NCBI GenBank assembly: GCA_029224185.1 | Contig: CM055191.1 | Span: 5,054,036-5,118,035 of the forward strand | DNA: 64,000 nucleotides | Reading direction: 5' to 3' | Source: Karalla daura | Lineage: Eukaryota; Chordata; Actinopteri; Chaetodontiformes; Leiognathidae | Shown: piece after piece, positions 1-21,731 of the stretch | Position numbering within the stretch: the stretch's first letter is position 1 | Layout of the letters: every line of letters begins with the position of its first letter | Program-made: the position numbers and the translations under genes | The notes under the pieces: model-generated | What the model was told of the DNA's origin: nothing | Databases searched by the model: none | The model's input: only the letters and a program-made list of their open reading frames with translations

Positions 1-355
1 GCTTCACTCTCAGATTTGTGAAAGTGCTGATAATAAAGTATGAATTAACATCATACTTGGACTGATAAAATGTTTGAAAGACATTTGATTCAATTTTTAG
101 GAAACAACAAAGGCAACATTTGGTCCGAGGCATTCATAAATGTAAATGTAATTAATGCATACATGTGCTGATGATATATGACAACTACAACGCTTAATTG
201 CTCCTGTCAAAATAATAAAGTCTACTTGGCTTCATGCAGGTGAGGAAATGCACCACCCACAGGTTCCAAATTCATATAGAAAAACAAAACAACAAAAACA
301 AATTAACGATGGATTAAGAACGTCTCTTAGAACTGAGCCTCAGATACGTTTCTGC
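1..355. other. Intergenic, downstream of the TRIM gene
   Basis: AT-rich sequence past the stop codon of the minus-strand TRIM gene; it would hold the TRIM 3' UTR. I see no gene and no clear AATAAA on the minus strand here. Confidence 0.5.
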
Positions 356-2185
356 CTATCTGAGTTTACAGAACTCTGCAACATCTCCGTAATTATGATA
401 GAAGTTAAGACCGGCGAGGAGTGGCTCGGTGAAGGTGGTCCGGACAGTGTGGAGCAGGGTCATGGTCGTGCTGCCTGTGATGCTGTAGAAGGACAGGACA
501 CCTGCACTCTGGTCCAGAAACACCCCGATCCTGGAGGAGTGAAAACACTGGATGGGAGTTGGGAATCCTTTGTGATAAAAGGTAACGCACTCCCTCTCGC
601 AGCACAAAGACCAAGACTTATCATTGAGGCCGAGTCCACAGTTGTTGATTCTGCCGATAGACTTGTATGCAACCCCGATATAAACTCTGCCTTTCCTCTG
701 CACCTCCCAGTAGCAGCGGCCGGTCAGACGCTCTCTGCTCAGGGCCTGGAAGCAGTAAAGGAACCTGTCTGGGTGATAGGGCAAAGACTGGTGCTGCATC
801 TTCAACGTGGCCTTCCTGTTATCTTCAGTCAGCACCAGCTGTGAGTGTGCTGTCTTTGGATCCAGGGTTATGTGGCAGGCATACGCCAGGAAGTCAGCCC
901 TGCTCTTGGGGTCTCGTGGTGGTGATGGTGTTGGTAGTGGTGTAGCTGGAGCTGGAGCTGGAGCTGGAGCTGGAGCTGGAGCTGGAGCTGGAGCTGGAGC
1001 TGGAGCTGGAGCTGGAGCTGGAGCTGGAGCTGGAGCTGGAGCTGGAGCTGGAGCTGGAGCTGGAGCTGGAGCTGGCAGGGAAGGTGCAACATTCACTTCT
1101 TCCACTTTAGGTGGGATCTCGGTGCCTTTCCTCTTCAGAACGTCCTGCAGTTTATCCCTGAGCTCCGACACAGCTGCTGTCACCTCCTCAAAGTGCTTCA
1201 GAGGACCGATCTGGATGCTGGAGGTTTCTGCAGACTCTTTGAGTGGGATCAGTGAGGTGCAGCTGTGGAGAAACTGTGTGTGGTCCCGTGTGTGTGTGAG
1301 CAGCTGCAGCTCCTCGTCTTTCCTCTTCAGCTCAGCAATCTCCTCGTCCAGCTTCTCCTGAAGCTCTCTGACTCGACTCACTTCAGACTGCTGCTGGGAT
1401 CTGACCTGCTGCTGCACTTCACGCCGTCTCTCCTCCATGAGATGGATCATCTCAGAGAAGGCCTCGTCGCTGTTCTTCAAGGCTTCGTCCGCAGCGCAAT
1501 TGAGAGCCTCCACCTCCTGCTTGAGCAGCTTCGCATCCTTCTCTCGGCTCTGGACCTTCTGCTGAATGTTGTGTCGACTCAGCTCCAGCTCTTTCTGCCT
1601 CTCTGTCCTTTCAGCTGCCGCTGACACGGTGTCGTGGCCTTTATGTTTATCTACGGGGCAGAGGTAGCAGATGCACTGCTGATCGGTGCGGCAGAACATC
1701 TTCATCAACTCGTCGTGATGAGGGCAGATGTTCTCCTGGAGCTTCTTGGACGGTTCCACCAGCTGGTGTTTCTGCATTGGAGCTACGTCATAGTGAGGCT
1801 GGAGGTGCTGCTCGCAGTAAGACACCAGACATACCAGACAGGACTTCAGAGCCTTCAGTTTCCTCCCGGCGCAGACATCACAGGCCACATCTTCAGGTCC
1901 AGCATAGCAGAGGTCAGCAGGAGTAGCCTGGAGCTCTGTCTGCTTCAGCTGTTCCACCAGAGCTGCTAGCATGGTGTTTCTTACCAGGACAGGCCTCGGT
2001 GTGAAGCCCTCCCTGCACTGAGGGCAGGTGTGGAGGCGCAAATGATCCTGGCTATCCCAGTGGTTTTTAATACACATCATGCAGTAGCTGTGTCCACAGG
2101 GAAGAGCCACCGGGTCCCTGAGAAGCTCCAGGCAGATAGAACAGGAGAAGGTTTCCCGGTCCAGCTGAAGTCCTCTCTCTGCCAT
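356..2185 (-). CDS. TRIM family E3 ubiquitin ligase (RING / B-box / coiled coil / PRY-SPRY)
   Basis: Single uninterrupted 609-aa reading frame. A RING finger lies at about residues 15-59 (CSIC, then CGHSYC and CPQC). A B-box1-like zinc cluster follows at about 103-131 (CDVC, CLVC) and a B-box2 at about 153-190 (CPHHDE to HKGH). A Lys/Glu/Gln-rich coiled coil spans about 195-310. A linker of some 22 Ala-Pro dipeptides covers about 371-414, and a PRY-SPRY domain about 430-609 (ALSRERLTGRCYWEV is typical). This order is that of fish TRIM25/TRIM16-like and finTRIM-like genes, which ligate ubiquitin and often act in antiviral signalling; substrates are read by the SPRY. Being intronless over the whole coding region is common in expanded fish TRIM families. 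Start chosen at the ATG just before the RING. I cannot assign a specific orthologue. Confidence 0.9.
   Translation of the reverse strand: MAERGLQLDRETFSCSICLELLRDPVALPCGHSYCMMCIKNHWDSQDHLRLHTCPQCREGFTPRPVLVRNTMLAALVEQLKQTELQATPADLCYAGPEDVACDVCAGRKLKALKSCLVCLVSYCEQHLQPHYDVAPMQKHQLVEPSKKLQENICPHHDELMKMFCRTDQQCICYLCPVDKHKGHDTVSAAAERTERQKELELSRHNIQQKVQSREKDAKLLKQEVEALNCAADEALKNSDEAFSEMIHLMEERRREVQQQVRSQQQSEVSRVRELQEKLDEEIAELKRKDEELQLLTHTRDHTQFLHSCTSLIPLKESAETSSIQIGPLKHFEEVTAAVSELRDKLQDVLKRKGTEIPPKVEEVNVAPSLPAPAPAPAPAPAPAPAPAPAPAPAPAPAPAPAPAPAPAPAPAPATPLPTPSPPRDPKSRADFLAYACHITLDPKTAHSQLVLTEDNRKATLKMQHQSLPYHPDRFLYCFQALSRERLTGRCYWEVQRKGRVYIGVAYKSIGRINNCGLGLNDKSWSLCCERECVTFYHKGFPTPIQCFHSSRIGVFLDQSAGVLSFYSITGSTTMTLLHTVRTTFTEPLLAGLNFYHNYGDVAEFCKLR
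944..1075. repeat. Coding hexanucleotide array (AGCTGG)n
   Basis: Twenty-two perfect 6-bp units in 132 bp. Read on the minus strand they encode Ala-Pro dipeptides inside the TRIM linker between coiled coil and SPRY. Because the unit is six bases, length changes stay in frame. Confidence 0.95.
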
Positions 2186-3459
2186 TCTCAGATCTCTGTA
2201 CTGATGACAGTCTCAGTGAGTGTTAGCATAAAAACGTAGAGTCTCTTAAGTTTCCTTTCGTCACAAATGAAACTTGTGGAGATGAGCTGCAGCGCAGATC
2301 TACACTGCTTTTGTGTGCAGCCTCTGCACTTCCACATGTGGATCGACAGTTTGTAGATCTGCTGGGGAGGGAACAGGGAAGTGTTGTAACAGGAGGGAGA
2401 GGAGGGGCAGGAAGTCCAAAGTGCCTGGTTAACACGTGACTCATGCAGCCTTCAGGAAGTCCACATACACACATGCAACTCACCCCCCGCATTAAACTAT
2501 CCCCCTCCCCATTCCCATCCTCACGGGGAGGCCATGTGTGCCTAGTTCTGGATGGAAGAGAACAACACCGTCCTGGTGGGAAGCAGATAATCAAAGTGGT
2601 GGGGATTAACACATCTCTGACCGGCCTATGAACCTCAGGATGGACACAGACTCACCTCTCCCTGGAGACATAGTAAACCTGCAAGCTGAGAAGCTAAGCA
2701 GAACCTCTGCCACATACATCCACCAGACAACCTTCATTGAATTGAATCATTAATCTACCTGATGTATTCATCATTTAACCTTTATCAAACTCTCACTAGG
2801 GTGCACTGCTTAACTGGCGGGAGTTATGAAGAGGAACCCCAGGAGGACGCCTGAGAACCACAGAAACATGCACTCAACAGGTGTTGAGCATTAGGGGGGC
2901 CATTAACAAATTTGGTTACAAAAACATGACTAGCTTTCCTCAAATTTAGATAACTAGCTCCCTAGTAGCTCCCTTTTCTCCGAATTTAATGTAATGTGAA
3001 ACTCAAATCCATGATAATATATTACTACCATCCACAACTACTCTTTATTTATTTTCACTCACTTATCACTTAGCTTATTATATATTATACTACTGAACTC
3101 ATTGTTTACTGTTACACATGTTGTGACTCCTTACTACTTACTGTTTACTGTAAAGATTTTGTCTGTACTGTTGTTTATCATGTTCTTTTGTGTGACGGCT
3201 GTACATTTTCCCTTCAGTTATACATTTAAGTACTTATATTAAAACGTGTTAAATGGACTTTTATCGATCATAATAGTTACAAATGTGTGTTAAGTTTGTA
3301 ATATCCCCCTTAGAATCTAGCGTTAGCCCGATTAGCCGTTAGCTGCGGTCTCTACCGTAATTTCAGTCTCGCGCACAAACCGAGCTTCCGCTATCCGGTA
3401 ATTGCTGGACTTTGACCTGTAAAATGTGTCGATGTCCGGTATGTCCGAAGTCCGGGATG

Positions 3460-3672
3460 TTACACAAGCAGGAGACTTACCGATTGGCAGTTGGAATGGT
3501 CCCTCTTTCCAAACGCAGTTGATGCGATCTTTGCCCATTCAGGCGCAAAATGTTTAGCACAGACATGAAGAGCAGCTGGAGAAGTCGCAGGGACATTGTT
3601 ATTTAAGATAAACGTGATCCTGGTAGTTTGGTCCACCGATACAGGGACAATGAAAACACTTGTTTTTGGCAA
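3460..3672 (-). other. Exon-like open frame, possible repeat-derived gene fragment
   Basis: A 5' exon-like frame ends at a GTAAGT-type donor (CAATCG followed by GTAAGTCTCC on the minus strand, near 3480). It contains the motif HVCAKHF. Motifs of this form occur in multicopy, transposon-associated fish proteins, but I recall that family only loosely. No downstream exons are recognised, so it is probably a relic. Confidence 0.2.
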
Positions 3673-4486
3673 CTAACATTTAATGAGGTGGTAGAGAGGC
3701 GCATGTAAATCACCTCCTGTGGTGTTTTGGGGCGCTAACCCTTCCAGAAAAGTTTCAATTGAGGTCCAACAACGTTTCAACAAGGAAAATGGGGTTTCTA
3801 GGCGACGACTCCGTTAAATCAGTCTGTCATTCTGAATAATGCACATTCAGGAAAGCTTACCTTGACTCCCTGTAAGAAGAGCATTTCCCATCGCACATAC
3901 TGCCAAGTGCGCAGGTTCCAGATAATGCATTGCGTTTTTCCCAATCATTACATTGTCACCACTACAGTCCTATGAAGAGACTTTACTCAATGTTCCCACC
4001 TTGAGGGAAGTAAAAAGATAGAAAAATACAGTAAGAAAATACAGCACTTGGTGCTCCCTGGTTGAGGAGAATCCTAGTACAACATGCTAGGTCATGTTAA
4101 AGCGCTCTCATAAACAGGCAGACAAAATGGCAAACTCTTTCTGCAGAAGAGAATATTTTAATAAACACACTTGTCTGATGAGAAGGTTTGCTTCGGAGAA
4201 ACAACCCGCTTGACCAGAGGCAGCAATGCTCATGTCAACGCTCTTCAGGAAACAACTTAGACAGTTAACTGGAATGAGGGAAAACCGCAGGTAAAAAAAA
4301 AAAAAACAAACAAACAAAACAAACTGAATAAACAAGACCAAACAGCAGAAATACAATAGTTTGTGCAACAGCAAATACAGTTTAAGTATATACAAGCATA
4401 TATTCTTTCACTGAACATTCAACAACAGTTTCAATTAGGCATAGGCTAAAAGGACTCAGCTGTCTAAATAAAGATCAATGTGAATC

Positions 4487-4492
4487 TTTATT
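4487..4492 (-). promoter_or_regulatory. Candidate brd2 polyadenylation signal (AATAAA)
   Basis: The first AATAAA in the transcription direction that I noticed below the brd2 stop codon; it would give a 3' UTR of about 1.25 kb. Other TTTATT strings nearby make the choice uncertain. Confidence 0.35.
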
Positions 4493-5733
4493 TCCTCGTA
4501 GAATCTTTCAGCTTTAGTTTATTCAGTCAACACAAGTTTGTTCCAGTATGTGCTGCGCAGCCAAGAGAGTTCCCTAAGAAACCGCCACAGAGTTTTCAAG
4601 TGCTACAGATGTCTTCTAGAAACTAATGCAATACTTCACATGTTAAGGAGATTAATGTGGAGATTAGAAAGCTGCGCTATAATCGGATAACATTCAGCAG
4701 CCTGTGTTCAGCTCTGAGGAAATGGATGCACACTTCAGTTACGATTTGATGTAATGAAGAGTACAAGATCAAAGCGAAACAGTGAGAACGGATCTCAAAA
4801 TACTGCTCAACGATTTACTATTACTTCAATTAGTGTCATATCCATAAAACGGTTTTAAAAAGGGCCCTCGAGCCTTGATTAAATGCAGTACAAACCGATC
4901 TTTGTGATTGTGTATTTAATGTATTTCTACACTGTACTAAAGCCATTGTGTTTTTAAAAAAAACTACTCGGGGAGCAGAGACAGCAACAAAAAATTCATT
5001 GTCAAGCTGAGACTGTGCTGCGACAGCAGCATGTGTAAACAGAAACACAATCCAGTACTGGATCAGTAACCAAGCTCCTGTTTTGACCTGAAGTTGGCAG
5101 AGACCAGAGTCATGTTTGGATTTTAGTGCCCAGTAGCTCTTACACCTGTGAATGTGGGAGGGAATCTTAGGGCTCCTTAACATTACTATGAACAATCTGG
5201 ATAATTAAGGCTAAGTCATCTGGGTGGGAGGTTTGATCTAAAAACAAAGTGTGGTAGAAGGCCAAGATGTTAGAAAAGCAAGGCTTATGACCAAAAGGTT
5301 GCTGGTTCAAATTCCAGAAATGTCTGAGGAAGTTTGGGTGAAAACAAACAAATAAATAAAGACCTTCCATTTCCTGGCCACAGAGGACACAGCGTAAGGC
5401 CAGCCAAAGCAGATCTGGAATAAGGCCCGTCTCTCCACATCCTTTCTTATGACTCTGCTTCCCTCTTTGGGGATCACCATAAAATTCTTCTTTATAAAAG
5501 AAACATAAACTTGTACAAGTATTTACAAAAGGGAGGGAAGGAGAAACCAAGGCATTTAGTGTTTGGGTTCCATGATTATCCACAGAGACGTTTCATATCC
5601 CTCAGTCCCACATTCCAAACAATTTGGGAGTATGCTTTGAGTTTTTTTTTCCCCCCTCGCCATGGTTCTTAGGCCAGCCCAAGTCCCTGAGTTATTAGCG
5701 TTTTCTCTCTCTTTTTGTCAAGTGCTAGGGATC

Positions 5734-16349
<10,616 letters not shown>

Positions 16350-16620
16350 CGGGGTGGGGGCGGAGTGCTGCTGCTCCGGTTCTCGCTCCGCTACGGACGC
16401 TAGTTCCCTTCCAGTGGAATATGTTCCCAAGCCGCTCTCCGCAGTGAAATGGCGCTCGAATGCTTCCGTCTGACGGTTTATAAACCAACCACGTGGCACT
16501 GTTACGCACTTCCTGTAAATTCGGTAGCTATTCTGCGCTCTGATTGGCTACAGCCCGACGTCAATCACGTCCTTCATGGCTACGTCAGAGCACGCCCCCC
16601 ATGCCCTTGTTCTTATAAAT
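16350..16620 (-). promoter_or_regulatory. brd2 promoter / 5' UTR region, CpG-rich
   Basis: The segment 15.95-16.45 kb is CpG-rich and surrounds the first coding exon. Upstream of the ATG the plus strand shows GCACTTCCTG (ETS-type), GATTGGC (a CCAAT box read on the minus strand, about 16541) and GACGTCAATC (CRE-like, about 16558). This is the set expected for a broadly expressed gene. The start site is not determinable by eye. Confidence 0.5.
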
Positions 16621-17394
16621 ATTCGGAACTGTCACTATACCATTCTTACCCGAAAGAAATAGGTATATATAATATATTTTCTGATAATTTCAGAAAAATA
16701 TTAATCAAGATTACACAGTCAAATCCTACAACCTTTGATTCATTGTTTTTGTCATATGAACTGTAGAATATTCAACGTATTCAGAGCACGACAACACATC
16801 AGATGTGTATGCCTACTTTCAACAGAATATATGGTGTCTACTGCACCATGTTCATGGCAGATTATGTTCTTCATGTCAACCTGTCACTATTAAGACATGT
16901 CAAACAATGATTCTGCAAAGAAAGTGCTGTGACACTTAACGAGGGCCATAGTGAGAATTCATTGATGTTCATGACACGTCCTGTCATGTATATGAATGTC
17001 ATGTCAGGTGTCTTGCCATATCCAACCAACAGTCCAATACCAAAACGTAGACGGTTCCCATTCTGAAAGATATATAAACATCTTTGGAAAAAATGTAATT
17101 TTAAAAGCTAAAGAAGTGCATTTTATTGACAAAGGCTGTCACATGTGGACAACCGCTTCAGTTGAAACTGACACAGTAAAAGGAGAGTGGAAAACCTTGA
17201 ATAACACGAAATGAAAACTTTAATGACAGAAGTAGCTTTTTTTTTACAGACAAGAATTGAAGATGTACAGAATACAGAAAGATGCTTTTCTGTATTTGAA
17301 TTCTAAGGTCACAGTTATCATACAATTTACAAGCGATATAGATAAACTGCTGCAAAACGCAACCAAAACATTAATGGCAAGAAGGTGGGCATGT

Positions 17395-20156
17395 TCATGT
17401 AGCCACAGGCCGTCTGGAGTTGAACATCTTGATGCCATTTTGCATTGAAGATCGAGCATATTTGGTCAGGAGAGCGCCGGTGGTCTGTTTCTCTCCACAC
17501 AGGTCCCTGAAGACAGACGAGAGATCCAGGATGAATTATGTCATCAATTTTGGGACCAACGTAAACAAGAGATTAAAAACCGAAGGAAAAGAATAATGAA
17601 AATTCTTATTTTGTGCCTGGATGAAACCTACTGTATGTATGGTGTAATGTCATCTTCTGTCCACTTCTCTCTGAGAGTGAAGAGGTGGTTGAAGCGCTCC
17701 AGCGTGTCCTCGGGGAGGTCCTCCACCCGCAGCAGGCAGATGGTCTCTGGACGGGAGGAGCGATCCACCAGGGCCACGCTCTGGAAGATTCACAATGCCA
17801 TCAGTGCTACAGGTCAGAGTCTCAGTAGGAAGGAGTAAGAAACAACAGAGCGCATACTATCAAAAAGGAAATCCTCAAAATAGCTGAAAAATGTTATGCC
17901 AAGTGTTTCCAAGCAACTGTGTTAAGTAGCTTCCAGAATAATCAATTTCTTAGTATTGACCTAACAGCATTAAATGAGTTTAATATGAGTGAGTCAAGTT
18001 TTATGTATTTTTAGCCAGTTAGTCGATTGCTCTTATTGATGCCACTGAGTCAATCCTGAGAAACTGAGTATCCGAAGAGTTACTTAACACAGTGGTGTTA
18101 TTCTGTTATTCTGAGGATTTTTAATTTTTTTTTAAGCATACCTTGGTGGCATTATTCCCTCAGTAAGTTTCCAGCTCTTTGACTCAGGGGCCGGGACAAC
18201 CTGCTCTCACCTTCAGCTGTTCCAGTCTGGTGCCCATGCCCTCTGGGACGCTCTGCTGCCAAACCTCCTGAAACTCCCGCAGGTTGAACTTCACAGCGTT
18301 CTGCAGCAGCATCAGCGCCAAGCCTCGGCACACTTTATCCTCGTCTAGTGAAAAATAAACGCCGTCTTTGTAGAGGAAGGAGGACACAAAGATGTTAGCA
18401 CTGTGTAGTTTTGCGTGGCCACAGACTCTACTCCCAGCATGAAATCTTCATTACCGTTTTCAGTGTAGCGTTTCCCGTAGCAGTTCAAACAGTGCTCAAT
18501 CATCTCCCTGTGAAAGAGTTAAGAGTCTCTTGACTTATGAAATATGTTGAGGGTGAATGGAGACTGCGTTACTCGAAACTGTTTTGCTTTCTGTGATTCT
18601 CGAGGATCAGAGACTTTCACTTACTGGGGTTCCAGTGGGCCCAACTCTTCCAAGCTGGTCTGAAGAGGAACCTTGTTGAAGGACCACGACTCTGAATCGA
18701 CCAGCTGAGTCACGTGACCGAGCAGCTTCATCTCGTAGTTTAAGTCCAGCACCCGCCAGTAGCCTGCCAATTTGAGACAACCGAGTAGAGACATCTCATT
18801 TACCAGAGCACCGTTCCTGGCATTTGACTTCAAAATCTGAAGCCTCTGGGCCTGCACGATATTTGGAAAACATGCAATGTGCGATGAAGATTAAGTTTAA
18901 GTAGTGACTATTCAGATGATGTTTCTGTTTACCATCTATCTGACAGGCATGGATGGCTTCTAAATGGACCCTCAGCTCTTTTTCACTGGCCTGGATTCTG
19001 TCCAACAAGTCTTCCATTGTGTACTAGAAACATAAGGACAAAGGAGATCACTTACTAACACACAATAAACACACAAACCAACCACAACAAATACTGTGAA
19101 GAGATTACCGAAAGAGAGAAGCTACACCTAGGCATAGATATAGAATACAACACAATACAATTAACAATGTTGTTGTTGAATTTGTTTTTTACCCTGTTCT
19201 CAGTATTTTCCTCCTGTCCTGCTAAAACAGGACCTTCATAAGGGTTCTCCATTAAAAGCCTCTTCAGTTTCTTCAGTTTTGGACGCTGTTTTCTCAGTTC
19301 CCAGTAGCTGTTGCAAAATCCCCAGACCTGCAACAGAGGGAATCTCTCAGTGCATGTGTTCCAGAAAAGCAATTCTGTGCAGGTATACTACTGTGACGCT
19401 CTGATAGGTGGAAGACCTCTGAGCCACAGTCACCTCTAGTGTCCTAATCTAGCAGCTGTATACGAGTGTCACACCTGAGCATGCACCACATGGGAGCTTT
19501 CCTGGCTGTTGGTTAGTTGATCAGGCGTTCTGCATCCAGGTAGAAACAGCAGCAGGTTGGATGTGTCTGCCATCTTTAGGTCATATGTTGTGTCACTGCT
19601 ACAGAGGACTGCACGCTCATCCTTGTCCCCTCGGATCACCAGACTGGACAAAGAAGAAGTCAGTGTTAGTGATAAGAAGTAGCTTGTGCTTTATGCTAAC
19701 CTATTCCTTGTCCTTCTCAGTGTCAAAAGGTAAATAATAAACCTCTACCTAAGATTAAATCTAATCCCAAACATCTGCCAAATGAGTAAATGTAATGTAC
19801 TGTAAAATGTCAATGTCTAATTTTCTATACCTTTCTTATTTAATGTATGCTGCGTATGCTAATGGAGCAGTGGTGGTGCAAATGTCAGGTGGCATAAAAA
19901 AAAAGATGCTAGGTTTTAGGTACCGGTTCGATTCACCACAGCCAGACAGAGCAGCTGCCCTTCTGTGATTTGTGTGAACCACTCACCTCTGTCCAGCCTC
20001 TATATGCTTGCACAGCGTGTCGTCGAGCTCCATGAGGCAGTAGTCCGAGGAGGAGACACTGTCCCCGAAGCTCAGACAGTGGATGGTTTTCTGCAGGTCC
20101 TCCTCCTTCAGCTTGGCGATGTGCAGAGTGGCCTGAACCTCCTCTAAAGTCCTCAT
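17395..20156 (-). CDS. dscc1: Sister chromatid cohesion protein DCC1
   Basis: Nine exons, all phases consistent: 20156-19987, 19643-19475, 19327-19193, 19023-18933, 18763-18625, 18507-18455, 18365-18211, 17780-17632, 17506-17395; 390 aa, against about 393 aa in human. DCC1 joins CTF8 and CTF18 in the alternative RFC clamp loader that loads PCNA and supports cohesion during S phase. Diagnostic stretches shared with human DSCC1 are SLVIRGDKDE, KLKKLKRLLMENPYEGP, NHVTQLVDSESW-like GHVTQLVDSESWSFNKVPL, QEVWQQSVPEGM, ERFNHLFTLREKWTEDDI and the C-terminal DLCGEKQTTGALLTKY with NSRRP. The start at 20156 (MRTLEEVQATLHIAKLK) aligns with the human start; an in-frame ATG at 20183 would add nine residues. 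It lies upstream of brd2 on the same strand with about 1 kb between. Confidence 0.96.
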
Positions 20157-20328
20157 TCTGACCCGCACTGAATACCCAAACAAACTCTGGAGACGAACTG
20201 CTACTATTTAATATTAAGTGGTGTATAAAACAAGTCTCAACCTTCTTTTAAACACAGTCTACGGTCACAACTGAAGTAGATGCGTTTACCTGACCACCGT
20301 CAAATTTCCCCGCGACTTTCTGTCTGAG

Positions 20329-20346
20329 GGAGGAAGTGACGTATGA
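20329..20346 (-). promoter_or_regulatory. dscc1 promoter: ETS-CRE composite
   Basis: The plus strand reads GGAGGAAGTGACGTATG, an ETS core joined to a CRE-like TGACGTA, about 175 bases upstream of the ATG. A TTTCCCCGCG string at about 20305 resembles, but does not exactly match, an E2F site. Confidence 0.4.
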
Positions 20347-20399
20347 TGCTGAGGCGCAGTCGCAATAATACCGGGTAGAAACTGTCACTCGACAAGTTA

Positions 20400-21731
20400 T
20401 AAACCTATATGCAAAATGAGACCGAAAAATGAGTAGAGTACAATGTTGTACTATAGACAAGTTTATATATTGTCTAACCGTCTTTGGTGGTAAATACTGT
20501 ACTACACGATATGACAAACAGCCGTAATCAGCAATGGGTAATAGAAGGAGATTCCGAAGAATGCTAATTTTATCCTCTTTTATGAATTTTATGAATGTAT
20601 GGAGTTAGCATGTTCTCCCCATGTGTCTTAGTGCTGTGTAAATAAATACACAAAAATCAACTTTTTGTTTGAGGTGTGCTTTTTTAATATATTAGATTTA
20701 TTAATAAAATACAATTCAATTACAAAGAATACAGGTTTGTAAACTAAATGTCATGATAATTTTTATTTGCTTCAATCGTGCCTGATGATAAATAAACAGG
20801 CTTATGTAGATATTTACATATATAAATAGATTTCATGGTGAAAAATCCAAATGTTGACAAAATACAGGCTATCTACACATTATCAGCACAACTATAGGGA
20901 CATTACATTATTTGAGTTTTATGTAGGTATAATGCTTCAAATATAATTTCTCTCTGCTTTACTTTTGGTGCTGCTTGGTTTGATCACACTAGTTGCATTG
21001 CAATTGTTGGATTAAATACAAGTTACAATACCACAGTGAAAAACATTTTAGAAAAAATATATAACAAAAGTGAAAATACTCATAATGCAGAATGGCTTAA
21101 TTTTGCAGCTGCCAACACTAAGTCCAGGCCTATAAACAGCTAGGCAACATTTCCCTGCAAGGGTGGATAAAGTGTAATTTCAATATAATAATGCAAAGCT
21201 GTGAAAGTCAAATATGACAGACAGGCCAAAGAAAATCCATAAGATTTATTGCACAAGCTGTAAAGGGGGCAAAACAAGACTTTAGCAAAAAACAAAACAA
21301 AACAATAAAGCAAGGACAAGTAAATAAACATACTGTAAATAACATATTTACAACCCAGACATTTAAAAACACTTTTAAATATTGCTGTCCCATTTTACTG
21401 GTTTTATGTGTTATGTATGTGAAGGAATCATTTGTGCCATTGAGAGAAACCATGGTCAAGATGATTCAAGACACGTGAAATGGGATCATCAAAAATGATA
21501 TTTGCTTTACATTGTTATGGCCAGTGTTTAATGACGATGAGCTGGAACTGATGATTGCAGAATATGGAGAAATACATGGAATACTTTTTTTTTGTCAGAT
21601 TTGTTTTGAAAATCTATCTTACTGTGATTTACTGTCTAATGAGAATCAGAGACCTTCATGGAAACGGAGAATCATACACATGAAAATCCTACTGGTGTTT
21701 TTATCCTTGCGGGACATGAGCTGAGTGACCC
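20400..21731. other. Intergenic, dscc1 upstream and tap1 3' UTR
   Basis: AT-rich. The part adjoining 21732 is the tap1 3' UTR, with several TTTATT strings (AATAAA on the minus strand), for example near 21245. No coding signal seen. Confidence 0.5.

Larger units (their letters stand above)
2186..5733. other. Intergenic: TRIM upstream region and brd2 3' UTR
   Basis: About 3.5 kb without a convincing gene. The first few hundred bases are the upstream region of the minus-strand TRIM gene. The part next to 5734 is the brd2 3' UTR, since brd2 is transcribed leftwards. A GC-richer stretch with CpGs lies at about 3310-3730. The rest is AT-rich and featureless to me. Confidence 0.6.

Noticed and set aside
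868..1361. Long open frames on both strands through the AGCTGG array (Gly-Ala and Leu-Gln repeats)
   Set aside because: They are shadows of the TRIM Ala-Pro repeat; a hexamer array without stops is open in several frames.
2250..2265. ISRE-like AGTTTCCTTTCG upstream of the TRIM gene
   Set aside because: The two half-sites are separated by one base instead of two, so it does not match GAAANNGAAA.
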